Part shown: in pieces, positions 1 through 7,632 of the stretch | How the letters are laid out: each line of letters opens with the position of its first letter | How positions within the stretch are numbered: the first letter of the stretch is position 1 | From: Streptomyces sp. Act143 | GTDB taxonomy: Bacteria > Actinomycetota > Actinomycetes > Streptomycetales > Streptomycetaceae | Assembly: GCF_003143935.1 (NCBI RefSeq) | Contig: NZ_QFRX01000001.1 | Coordinates: forward strand, 9,376,071-9,440,070 | DNA length: 64,000 nucleotides | Direction: 5' to 3' | Translations under genes and position numbers: made by a program | The notes under the pieces: generated by a model | Seen by the model: the letters and a program-made list of their open reading frames with translations, nothing else | Told to the model about the DNA's origin: nothing | The model's database searches: none

Positions 1-228
1 GACGTCCTGTCCACGTTCGCCGTCACCGGGGACGCGCTGCGGCTGGTCGCCACCGTGCCGTGCGGCGGCCACTGGCCGCGGGCGATCGCCGAGGCGGACG
101 GGTTCCTGTACGCCGCCAACGAGCGCTCCGGCGACGTGACCTGGTTCGCCCTGGACCAGGAGACGGGCCTCCCGCGCCGGGCCGGTGCGGTACGGGTGCC
201 CGCGGCATCCTGCGTGGTGTTCGCCTGA
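1..228 (+). CDS. C-terminal fragment of a beta-propeller lactonase-family protein
   Basis: The window opens inside this gene. Only the last 75 codons are present, ending in TGA at 226-228. The fragment contains GGHWPR, a FLYAANERSGDVTWF-type blade and a closing hydrophobic strand. This is the usual C-terminal blade of the seven-bladed lactonase family (6-phosphogluconolactonase-like, COG2706). Family members hydrolyse sugar lactones or act as uncharacterised propellers, and the substrate cannot be told from this piece. A strong hairpin follows 60 bp downstream, so transcription probably ends there. The assignment rests on the blade signature alone. Confidence 0.7.
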   Translation, partial: DVLSTFAVTGDALRLVATVPCGGHWPRAIAEADGFLYAANERSGDVTWFALDQETGLPRRAGAVRVPAASCVVFA

Positions 229-286
229 GGCCCCAGGCCCCAGGCAGCAGGCCCCCGCCCGCCGCCCCCACCTGGGCGTCCCGCAT

Positions 287-328
287 GCCGAAGGGCCCGC
301 CTCCCGTGCCGGGAGCGGGCCCTTCGGC
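287..328. terminator. Bidirectional terminator hairpin
   Basis: Near-perfect inverted repeat: the left arm at 287-300 (GCCGAAGGGCCCGC) pairs with the right arm ending at 328, and a TCCCG/CGGGA extension closes a TGCC-type loop. It lies between two convergent genes ending at 228 (+) and 356 (-), so it can serve both. There is no long U-tract, which is normal for Streptomyces terminators. Confidence 0.75.
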
Positions 329-355
329 GGTGCCTGCGTCTGTCGTGCGCGCGCC

Positions 356-1276
356 TCAGCGCGTCGGAGCGCCCTGCGGCTGCTGCGGGGCGATGCCCAG
401 CGCCGTCGTGTACTTCGCCAGCGCGAGCTTGCCGATCGCCGGGTAGGGGCCGAGCGCCTCGGCGGCGGAGCAGCCCGCCTCCTTGGCCGCCTCCTCGATC
501 AGGCCCGGGTCGATCTCCGGCCCTATCAGGTACGGCGCCAGCGCCAGCTGCTGCGAACCCGAGGCCCGCAGCTGCTCGGCCACGGAGGCGATCGAACCCT
601 CCTGGTCGAGGGCCGCCGCCATCACCGGCACGGCGAGGCGCGCGGCGAGCAGCATGCCGGTGATCCCGGCCGCCTGTACCGCCTCGTCACCGCCCACGGA
701 GGCCAGGATGATGCCGTCCGCGGCGGTCGCCACGGTGAACAGCCGGGCCCGGTCGGCACGGGCCAGACCGGCCTCGGAGAGCCGCACGTGCAGCGCCTCG
801 GCGAGCAGCGGGTGCGGGCCGAGCACATCGGTCAGGTCGGCCGCGACACGGCTGTCCATCACGGCCTGGCGGACCACCCGCAGCAGCGCGCTGTCCGGAC
901 CGGCCAGCAGCGGCACGACGACGGCGACGGGGCCCTCGGGCTCCTTGACCTCGACCCCCGCGGCCTTGGCCTGCTCGTAGCGGGCGGTGCGCTCCTCGGC
1001 GGCGTGCGTGAGCACGGTCTGGAGCGTGGGGAACTCCGCGTCGTCCCCGTCGAGGTAGCCGATGCGCGCGTCGAGGCCGGGGAGCTCGGAGCGGGCGATG
1101 CTCACGACCTCCTCGGCGAGGCCGCGCGTGGCGGCGCTCGGCGTGCCCGGTACCGCGAGGACGAGCGCGGGCGCGCCCTCGGGAGCCGCCAGCGGCTCGG
1201 GACGGCGGTGCCGTCCGGGCTGGCGGGGGCGCGGCATTCGTACTGGCAGGCCGGCGGGCCCAGTGGGGGAGCTCAT
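356..1276 (-). CDS. Sirohydrochlorin chelatase / CbiX-like protein
   Basis: 306-residue protein in the CbiX/SirB chelatase family. Characterised members insert cobalt or iron into sirohydrochlorin for cobalamin or siroheme. The N-terminal ~35 residues are a basic, proline-rich leader. A first alpha/beta chelatase module starts at ALVLAVPGTPS (about residue 37), and a second module follows AVVVPLLAGPDSALLRV (about residue 115). The canonical first-module metal histidine motif (HGS) appears here as PGTPS, so this may be a divergent member whose metal activity is uncertain. No cobalamin or sulfite-reductase genes lie nearby. The start is the first ATG; the upstream ribosome site is weak. Family call fairly sure, reaction not. 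Confidence 0.65.
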   Translation of the reverse strand: MSSPTGPAGLPVRMPRPRQPGRHRRPEPLAAPEGAPALVLAVPGTPSAATRGLAEEVVSIARSELPGLDARIGYLDGDDAEFPTLQTVLTHAAEERTARYEQAKAAGVEVKEPEGPVAVVVPLLAGPDSALLRVVRQAVMDSRVAADLTDVLGPHPLLAEALHVRLSEAGLARADRARLFTVATAADGIILASVGGDEAVQAAGITGMLLAARLAVPVMAAALDQEGSIASVAEQLRASGSQQLALAPYLIGPEIDPGLIEEAAKEAGCSAAEALGPYPAIGKLALAKYTTALGIAPQQPQGAPTR

Positions 1277-1395
1277 GGCGCCGCATGTTACTGGCTAACT
1301 GGGCTTCCCTGTTCGGGGAGGGTGCAGGTGAGCGGTATCCGTCCGGTTTTGTCTGATGAGTTACGTACGGATCGGAAGCGGGCGCCGTGTCGGGA

Positions 1396-2385
1396 TCAGT
1401 CGCCCGTTCCGGTCGTCACGTGCACCATCGACGCATCACTCGGCAGAGTGAGCGCCCCGGTCGCCAGGTCCGTCGCGATCCGCACCGCACCCTGCAAGGG
1501 GTCCCCGGCGGCCGTGACCCGGCGCGCGTGCGGCAGGCGTTTGGCCAACTCCTCCTCCAGGGGTACGAGGAGCGGGGCGCCCATCTTGAACAGCCCACCG
1601 GTGACCGCCACATGCGGTTCTCCGGTCGGCGGGCAGACCGCGGCGGCCGACTCGGCCATGTGGCGGGCCGCCGCGTGCAGGATGCCGGCGGCCACCGGGT
1701 CGCCGTCCGCGCAGGCGGCGACATGCGGCGCGAACGAGGCGAGGACGGCGGGCCGGTCGGGGCGCGGATAGAGCCGTCCCGGCAGCCCGGGCATGGGGCC
1801 GAACTCGCCCTCGGCGCGGGCCAGCAGCCCGGCGGAACCACCCTCTCGCCCGTCGTACGCCCGCAGGGCCGCCTCCAGCCCCGCCCGGCCGATCCAGGCA
1901 CCGCCGCCGCAGTCGCCCAGCAGATGACCCCAGCCGTCCGCGCGACGCCAGCCCGTCAGATCCGTGCCCACGGCGATGAGTCCCGTACCGCCCGCGACCA
2001 CGGCGCCCGGCCGCGGCCCGAGGGCGCCGACATAGGCGGTGACGGCGTCGGCGGCGAGCACGAGCGACACGACCCCGAACTCTCGCCGCAGCGCGCCCGG
2101 GAGTTCGGCGCGCAGGCCGTCACCGAGGCTGGACAGCCCGGCGGCCCCGACCACGGCCGTGCCCGGCCGGGCCACCCCCGTCTCGGCGGCCAACTCGCGC
2201 ACCATCGGTACCAGTTGTTCCATCAGATGCGCGGCGTCGATGCCCCGCGCACCGGTCCGCACCGGCATCCGTGACTCCCGCACCCCCAGCACACCGCGCT
2301 CCGCCGTGCCGACGACGGCCCGCAGGCCGGAGCCGCCCGAGTCGACGGCGAGGATTCCGTGGGCGCCCGCGCCTGTGCCCGTCAC
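1396..2385 (-). CDS. BadF/BadG/BcrA-type ATPase, N-acetylglucosamine kinase-like
   Basis: 329 residues from a GTG start at 2385. The N-terminus reads AVDSGGSGLRAVVGT, the phosphate-1 loop of the ASKHA sugar-kinase fold. A second phosphate motif, VVAGGTGLIAVG, and a GDCGGGAWIGR segment follow in the middle, and VAVTGGLFKMG near the C-terminus is the adenosine loop. This is the layout of eukaryote-type GlcNAc kinases and of BadF-type proteins. The likely job is phosphorylating an amino sugar such as GlcNAc in the cytoplasm, inferred from family only. The GTG overlaps the TGA of the upstream ung gene by four bases (GTGA), so the two are probably translated together. A longer in-frame ORF reaches upstream inside ung but has no family similarity. 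Confidence 0.7.
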   Translation of the reverse strand: MTGTGAGAHGILAVDSGGSGLRAVVGTAERGVLGVRESRMPVRTGARGIDAAHLMEQLVPMVRELAAETGVARPGTAVVGAAGLSSLGDGLRAELPGALRREFGVVSLVLAADAVTAYVGALGPRPGAVVAGGTGLIAVGTDLTGWRRADGWGHLLGDCGGGAWIGRAGLEAALRAYDGREGGSAGLLARAEGEFGPMPGLPGRLYPRPDRPAVLASFAPHVAACADGDPVAAGILHAAARHMAESAAAVCPPTGEPHVAVTGGLFKMGAPLLVPLEEELAKRLPHARRVTAAGDPLQGAVRIATDLATGALTLPSDASMVHVTTGTGD

Positions 2386-3068
2386 GGCAGGCGCCAGTCC
2401 ACCGGTTGCCCTCCCTGCCGGACCAGCAGGTCGTTGGCGCGGCTGAAGGGACGCGAGCCGAAGAAGCCGCGGTCCGCCGACATGGGGGAGGGGTGGGCCG
2501 ACTCCACGGACGGCAGGTCGCCGAGGAGCGGACGCAGATTGCGGGCGTCGCGGCCCCAGAGAATCGACACCAGCGGCTTGCCCCGCCCGGCGAGCGCCCG
2601 TATCGCCTGCTCGGTGACCTCCTCCCAGCCCTTGCCCCGGTGTGCGCCCGGCTTGCGCGGGGCGGTGGTGAGCGCTCTGTTGAGCAGCAGCACGCCCTGC
2701 TGGGTCCATGGCGTCAGATCGCCGTTGGAGGGCTGGGGCAGACCCAGGTCGGTGTTCAACTCGCGGTAGATGTTGATCAGGCTGCCGGGCAGCGGACGCA
2801 CCTCCGGCGCGACCGAGAACGACAACCCCACCGCGTGTCCGGGCGTCGGGTAGGGATCCTGTCCGACGATCAGGACGCGAACCTCGTCGAAGGGCTGCTG
2901 GAAGGCCCGCAGGACGTTGGGCCCGGCCGGGAGATAGGTGCGTCCCGCGGCGATCTCCGTGCGCAGGAAGTCGCCCATCTCGGCGATCCGTCCGGCGACG
3001 GGTTCCAGGGCCTTCGCCCAGCCCGGTTCGACGATTTCATGCAAGGGTCGTGGTGCCACGGGCGTCAC
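2382..3068 (-). CDS. ung: Uracil-DNA glycosylase, family 1
   Basis: 228 residues, the normal length for family-1 UDG. Cytosolic base-excision repair enzyme that removes uracil from DNA. The water-activating motif GQDPYP has its aspartate at residue 71. The uracil-recognition region includes LLLNRALT near 127-134, and the DNA-intercalation loop HPSPMSA sits at 192-198. All key residues are present, so it should be active. It is the first gene of a two-gene unit: its stop overlaps the start of the sugar-kinase-like gene by four bases. There is no functional reason to link the two proteins, so the coupling is probably positional. Confidence 0.95.
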   Translation of the reverse strand: MTPVAPRPLHEIVEPGWAKALEPVAGRIAEMGDFLRTEIAAGRTYLPAGPNVLRAFQQPFDEVRVLIVGQDPYPTPGHAVGLSFSVAPEVRPLPGSLINIYRELNTDLGLPQPSNGDLTPWTQQGVLLLNRALTTAPRKPGAHRGKGWEEVTEQAIRALAGRGKPLVSILWGRDARNLRPLLGDLPSVESAHPSPMSADRGFFGSRPFSRANDLLVRQGGQPVDWRLP

Positions 3069-3132
3069 CCTACTGCCGTACGGGCAGCGGCGATCAACCG
3101 GTGGCCAAGGCCCGGCGGTCCCCCCTCGTGGC

Positions 3133-4218
3133 TCATCCGATCACCGCGGCCCGCACACACAGCACGTCCGGCAGATGAGCGGCCAACTGCTGCCAGGTGT
3201 CACCGTCGTCGGCCGAGGCGAACACCTCTCCGTTGCGGTTGCCGAAGTACACGCCGGCCGGGTCCGCGTCATCGGTGCAGAGCGCGTCGCGCAGCACGGT
3301 GCCGTAGTGGTCGCCCTGCGGCAGTCCCGCGGACAGCGGCTCCCAGCTCTTGCCCGCGTCCGTCGTACGGAACACCCGGCACCGGCGGTCGGCGGGCACG
3401 CGGTCCGCGTCGGCGTTGATCGGGAAGACGTACGCCGTGTCGCCGCGGCGCGGGTGGGTGGCCATCGCGAAGCCGAAGGTGGACGGCAGACCTTCACCGA
3501 TGTCGGTCCAGTGCGCGCCCGCGTCGTCACTGCGGTAGACGCCCCAGTGATTCTGCAGATACAGCCGGTCGGGCGTGGCCGGGTCCTGGGCGACCTTGTG
3601 CACGCACTGGCCGAACTCCGGGTCGGGATCGGGCAGGAACACCGCGGAGACACCGGAGTTGGAGGGCGCCCAGCTCGCGCCGCCGTCGGACGTCCGGAAC
3701 ACCCCGGCCGTCGACACGGCGACCGTGACGGCCCCGGGATCGCGCTTGTCGGTGACCACCGTGTGCAGCCCCTCCCCGCCGCCGCCCGGCACCCACTTGG
3801 ACCGGGTCGGGTGCTCCCACAGCGGACGGACCAGCGTGAACGACTCCCCACGGTCCTCGGAGCGGTACAGCGCGGCCGGTTCCGTGCCCGCGTACACCAC
3901 GTCCGGTTCCGCGGCCGCCGGATGCAGCTGCCACACCCGCTCCAGTGAAGCCCCGGTGTCCTTGGGGAACTTGACGGCGGGCTGAGCCGGTTCGGTCCAG
4001 GTGCGGCCGAGATCGTCGGAGTGGAACACCGACGGCCCCCAGTGCGCACTGTCGCCGCCCGCGAGCAGCCGCGGCCGCTCGCTCCGGGTGTCGATCGCCA
4101 CCGAGTACACGGCCTGCGCGTTGAAATACGGACTCTCGTCGAACTCCCAGGTGCCACCCCGCCTGCGTCCGATGAACAGGCCCTTGCGGGTCCCTACGGC
4201 GAGCAGTACTTCGGCCAT
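3133..4218 (-). CDS. BNR/sialidase-like beta-propeller protein
   Basis: 361 residues from the ATG at 4218, chosen over a longer reading from 4296 because GGAGGT sits seven bases upstream. Repeated Asp-box-like blades are visible: SDDLGRTW, SEDRGESF, TSDGGASW, SDDAGAHW, TTDAGKSW and SADDGDTW. This is the WD40/YVTN/VPS10-type photosystem-stability-factor-like propeller. There is no signal peptide, so it is probably cytoplasmic. The sialidase catalytic set (Arg triad, FRIP) is not evident, so I do not call it a sialidase. It stands alone, 64 bp upstream of ung on the same strand. Confidence 0.7.
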   Translation of the reverse strand: MAEVLLAVGTRKGLFIGRRRGGTWEFDESPYFNAQAVYSVAIDTRSERPRLLAGGDSAHWGPSVFHSDDLGRTWTEPAQPAVKFPKDTGASLERVWQLHPAAAEPDVVYAGTEPAALYRSEDRGESFTLVRPLWEHPTRSKWVPGGGGEGLHTVVTDKRDPGAVTVAVSTAGVFRTSDGGASWAPSNSGVSAVFLPDPDPEFGQCVHKVAQDPATPDRLYLQNHWGVYRSDDAGAHWTDIGEGLPSTFGFAMATHPRRGDTAYVFPINADADRVPADRRCRVFRTTDAGKSWEPLSAGLPQGDHYGTVLRDALCTDDADPAGVYFGNRNGEVFASADDGDTWQQLAAHLPDVLCVRAAVIG

Positions 4219-4500
4219 GCCGGCCACCTCCGCGACGTCGTCGTCCCAGATATGTCTCAGATATCGGCCAGTCTGCACCCAGCCACTGACAGTCACCCCT
4301 GGAATGGGCTCCGCCGCAGGTCAGGGCGGTGATGGTAGCTCGTGCCGGCGATCCGTGGGCCGCTTTCGCGAAGACCGGGCCGAGTGCGCGGGGTGCGTGC
4401 GACGGTCGGGTCGGGGCATTCGCCGTGAGTACCTCGGAGGCGATCCCCGTATGGAAGGGCGGCCCGGCATGTTCGTGCGTTCATGAGGAGGAAGCCTTCG

Positions 4501-5085
4501 ATGGCGTTCCGTGGACCGAAGGTGTGGCTGTGGCGTTGGCGGCGCAATCCGCTGCGGCGTCGCGCCGACAAGGTGGAGGCCTGGCTCGTGCTCGGTGCCT
4601 GGCTGCTCACCGTCCTCGCGGGAGTGTCCGCCGGACTGGCGGCGAGCCGGTCCGTCGAGGGCACCCTCGCCCGGGAGCGCGTCGAGTGGCGGCAGGTGGA
4701 GGCCCTGCTCGTGGCGAAGGCGCCCGGCACCTTCGCCGGACAGACCGGGACCGCGAGCAGCGACCAGGTGTGGGCGAAGGTGCGCTGGGCGGCCCCCGAC
4801 GGCTCCTCGCGCACCGGTCAGGTGCGCGTCCGTCCCGGCAGCGCCGCCGGCACCCCGGTCGCCGTCTGGACCGACACGGAGGGCCGCCTCGTCACCCGCC
4901 CCGCCACCGCGGCCCAGGCCCACCTGCGGGCCGCGCTGATCGGGGCCCTCGTGGGCGTGAGCGCGGCGATCGTGCCGTTCGTCGCCGGCCGCACGCTCTG
5001 CGGACGCCTGGAACGCCGACGGATCGACCAGTGGGACGCGGAGTGGGCACGGTTCGGACAGCAACGGGGACGGACGGCGGGCTGA
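4501..5085 (+). CDS. Rv1733c-family membrane protein
   Basis: 194 residues from the ATG at 4501. AGGAGG lies nine bases upstream, which favours this start over the ATG at 4483. Basic N-terminus WRWRRNPLRRRADKVEAW, then transmembrane helix 1 (LVLGAWLLTVLAGVSAGLAA), an external domain of about 85 residues, and a second helix (LIGALVGVSAAIVPFVAG), followed by a cytoplasmic tail. This matches the Rv1733c-type two-helix proteins, abundant in Streptomyces and known in Mycobacterium as a dormancy antigen family; no biochemical role is established. An 11-codon ORF at 4451-4486 sits just upstream. Confidence 0.8.
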   Translation: MAFRGPKVWLWRWRRNPLRRRADKVEAWLVLGAWLLTVLAGVSAGLAASRSVEGTLARERVEWRQVEALLVAKAPGTFAGQTGTASSDQVWAKVRWAAPDGSSRTGQVRVRPGSAAGTPVAVWTDTEGRLVTRPATAAQAHLRAALIGALVGVSAAIVPFVAGRTLCGRLERRRIDQWDAEWARFGQQRGRTAG

Positions 5086-5160
5086 GCCGCGGGCGCCCGC
5101 GGCACACCACAGGCGGTGCGGCGCGCGCACGGCACGCGCCCGAGGTGCCGCCGGCTTGCC

Positions 5161-5288
5161 GCGACGCCTTGGGTGCGTGCCGTGCAGGCGGCGCGCCACC
5201 TTCGGTGTGAGCCGCGAGCTCGCCGCGCCACCCTCGGTGTGAGCCGTGCGCGTGCCGCGCCACCCTCGGTGCGTGCCGCGGGCGCCCC
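5161..5288. repeat. Intergenic tandem array, 32-bp unit, four copies
   Basis: Units begin at 5161, 5193, 5225 and 5257, exactly 32 bp apart. The core GCGCCACCCTCGGTGTG is nearly identical in units 2 to 4; unit 1 is more diverged (GCGACGCCTTGGGTGCG). A still weaker copy may precede it. The array fills most of the gap between two convergent genes. Because 32 is not a multiple of 3 it cannot encode a repeated peptide. The role is unknown; slipped replication is the simplest origin. Confidence 0.8.
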
Positions 5289-5305
5289 GTTGATGCCCTC
5301 GGCGG

Positions 5306-7321
5306 TCAGTCGGTGCCGTGCGCGAGTACCTCCCGGCAGGTTCGCAGCAGCCGCTCGTCGGAGAGGATCGCCAGGGGTGCGTACCCCTCGGACGGGGCCG
5401 TGTGCCGCTGCGGGGCGGCAAGCTCCGCCCGGAGCAGGTCGTGCAGCGGCGCGCCCGTCGGCCCCATGGCCGCGACGCACTCGGCGACGGGCTGCCGGAG
5501 GGCCGGTGTCCCCGTCCAGGCGTCGCGCAGCAGCGGAACCACCAGGTCCGCCTCCCGCTCGCCGCCGATCCGCCACAGGGCACACGCCGCCGTTGTCCGC
5601 CCCCATACGTTCGGCTGCCCGGCCAGGCGCCGGAGCCCGGCGACCGCCGGCGTGCCCGCCGCCCCGAGACGGGCCAGCACCTCGGCCGCACCCCGCTGCG
5701 CGACGACGTCGCCGTCGGCCGTCAGCAGCACGCGGAGGACCGCATCGGCGTCAGCCGCCAGCGTCCAGAGCGCCGCCGCCGCCTCGACCGCGTTCTCCCC
5801 GTCCAACAGCCCCCGCACCACGGGGATCGCCTCCACGGCCGCGGCGCCGAACGCGCCGAGCGCGCGCAGGGCCGCACCGATGACGACGGACCGCATCCGG
5901 TGCTCCGGCAGACCGGCCGGCAACCGCAGGATCAGCGGCACGCTCTCCGTGTCGCCCAGCTCCGCGAGCGCCGACAGCAGCGCCACCGCGCGGTTGTGCA
6001 CGTCGGGAGCGTCGAGGGCAAGGCCCGCGAGACTGTCCCGCAGCGCGGGGGCCAGCGGCGCGGCGGCCGCCCCCAGGTGGACCACGACCTGCCCCAGGTC
6101 ATAGGGAGCGCCTGGGACGGCAAGGAGTTCCGCCAGGACCGGCACCGCGCGCGGATCGCCGCTTCTGGCCAGTGCGCGGAGCGGATCGCCCAGGGTCGGA
6201 GCGCCGTGCTCCCAGCGCCGCACCCACAGGTCGGGGCGGGACGTCACCAGGGCGTGCAGATCGTCGGAGGCGGGCGCGGCCAGGTGGTGGAGGTCCTCCA
6301 GGACCGAGGTCGCGGCATGCCGCAACTGGTCCTCCTCTGCAGCCAGTTGGGCGCCGATGAGGGCAACGGACGTGCTGTAGTCGGCCCGCCAGTCGCGGAA
6401 CAGGCTCGCGGACATCCACAGCGCGTTGCACCGGTCGGTCGGGTCCGCGCTCGTCAACTGCCCGTTCAGCAGGGCGATCCGGTCGGTCACCCGGCCGCCG
6501 AGCGAGGTGTGCAGCGTCCGCAGCAGCTGGGAACCCTCCTCGTCCGACGGGCGCAGTCGACGCAGCCGGCCGACCAGCGTGTTCGTGTCCGGACGGCCGG
6601 GTTCGCACACGGGGCCGCGGCGGTGCTCGGAACGCTCCCGCAGCAGTCCGACGACCGTGCCCACCAGGTCGGCGGGCAGCCGGTCCGGTGCGCAGCCCGC
6701 CAACTGCCCCAGCGCGGCCAGTCGTTGACCGGGGCCGTGGGGTGCGGCACCGAGGGCCGTGAGAAGCTCCACCGCCTCCGCCGCGGGTCCGGGACGGCGG
6801 CGGGCCAGGAAGCCGAGGGCCTCGGTCAGCGCGAGCAGGACCCGGTCGTCCCGCTCCACCGCGATCCGCTCGCGCAGCAGACCGAGCACCCGCTCCGGCC
6901 GGTCGAGGAACCGCACGACGGCGCCGGCGGCGGTCCGGCGTACCCCGGGGTCCGGGTCCCCGGTCAGCCGGGCGAAGGCCTCTGCGCCGGCACGGACCGC
7001 TACCCGCGCCATGGCGTAACGTCCGTCCGGGCCTTCGTACGCCTCCCCGTCGCCGCCGATGCTGGCGAGGAGTTCCACGATTCCGCCCCGCTCGCGCACC
7101 TCTTCGCGCTCGGCGAGCGCGAAGAGAAACGGAACGCAGGCGAGCGTCGAGTCGTACACATCCCCCTGGTGGTGCACGGCGCCGTACATCCCGTCGAGCG
7201 CGATCTCCCGCTCGGCGGGGTCCGCGGAGGCCAGCCCCCGCAGGAGGCCGGGAACGTCCTCCGCGCTCCCGTAGGCATGCCGCATCGAAGCCCAGTCGAC
7301 CTCGTCGATCCCCGTGAACAC
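5306..7321 (-). CDS. HEAT-repeat protein
   Basis: 671 residues from the GTG at 7321, which has GGGGAGG seven bases upstream; a longer reading from 7423 lacks any site. Begins TGIDEVDWASMRHAYGSAEDVPGLLRGLAS, the usual N-terminus of Streptomyces HEAT-repeat proteins of unknown function. Alpha-helical repeats follow along the whole length (for example DPDPGVRRTAAGAVVRFL, SGDPRAVPVLAELLAVPG, LGDTESVPLILRL, GENAVEAAAALWTLA). There is no enzyme domain, signal peptide or membrane segment. HEAT superhelices usually bind protein partners; none is indicated here. The gene is monocistronic, with tandem arrays in the gaps on both sides. Confidence 0.8.
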   Translation of the reverse strand: MFTGIDEVDWASMRHAYGSAEDVPGLLRGLASADPAEREIALDGMYGAVHHQGDVYDSTLACVPFLFALAEREEVRERGGIVELLASIGGDGEAYEGPDGRYAMARVAVRAGAEAFARLTGDPDPGVRRTAAGAVVRFLDRPERVLGLLRERIAVERDDRVLLALTEALGFLARRRPGPAAEAVELLTALGAAPHGPGQRLAALGQLAGCAPDRLPADLVGTVVGLLRERSEHRRGPVCEPGRPDTNTLVGRLRRLRPSDEEGSQLLRTLHTSLGGRVTDRIALLNGQLTSADPTDRCNALWMSASLFRDWRADYSTSVALIGAQLAAEEDQLRHAATSVLEDLHHLAAPASDDLHALVTSRPDLWVRRWEHGAPTLGDPLRALARSGDPRAVPVLAELLAVPGAPYDLGQVVVHLGAAAAPLAPALRDSLAGLALDAPDVHNRAVALLSALAELGDTESVPLILRLPAGLPEHRMRSVVIGAALRALGAFGAAAVEAIPVVRGLLDGENAVEAAAALWTLAADADAVLRVLLTADGDVVAQRGAAEVLARLGAAGTPAVAGLRRLAGQPNVWGRTTAACALWRIGGEREADLVVPLLRDAWTGTPALRQPVAECVAAMGPTGAPLHDLLRAELAAPQRHTAPSEGYAPLAILSDERLLRTCREVLAHGTD

Positions 7322-7425
7322 GCTGCCCTCCCCAGGCGTAGTGCCAAGTGATCCCGAGTCTGCACCACGGCACTGACAACGAAGAGGAATCACAGGGTGA
7401 CGGTCTGTCGGCCATGCCGACATTG

Positions 7426-7615
7426 GCCGATCAACGGCTCCCGGCAGTCGGCCGAGGACGCGCGATCAGCCGGGAACACGCAATGAATCGCGAGGTCGTG
7501 CGCTCGGCAGGGAACACGGGAACACGCGATCAGCCAAGAACTGGCGGTCAGTCGAGAACACGGGATCAGCCGAGAACTGGCGATCAGCCAGGAACACGCG
7601 ATCAAGCAAGGGCGT
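7426..7615. repeat. Intergenic 18-bp periodic array
   Basis: The best units are consecutive: 7526-7543, 7544-7561, 7562-7579, 7580-7597 and 7598-7615, on the pattern GCGATCAGCCRRGAACWS. Another clear copy at 7462-7479 and degenerate copies from 7426 keep the same 18-bp phase, giving about ten units. The array occupies most of the 311-bp gap between the HEAT-repeat gene and the AidB-like gene. The period equals six codons, so open frames across it give hexapeptide repeats on either strand, but no start with a ribosome site supports translation. Role unknown. Confidence 0.8.
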
Positions 7616-7632
7616 GCACTCAGCGAGGCCGG

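Noticed and set aside
185..2274. Long plus-strand open frames opposite the chelatase and sugar-kinase-like genes
   Set aside because: They are antisense shadows from high GC; composition is Arg/Gly/Pro-rich with no family motifs, whereas the minus strand has clear domains.
5318..7351. 677-codon plus-strand ORF opposite the HEAT-repeat gene
   Set aside because: Antisense shadow; the minus strand shows regular helical repeats and a proper start.
7390..7605. 71-codon minus-strand ORF with hexapeptide repeats over the 18-bp array
   Set aside because: No ribosome site, composition set by the DNA repeat, and it runs on into unrelated sequence; kept only as a repeat observation.
5161..7615. The 32-bp and 18-bp arrays as CRISPR
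   Set aside because: Repeats are directly abutting with no unique spacers and there are no cas genes.
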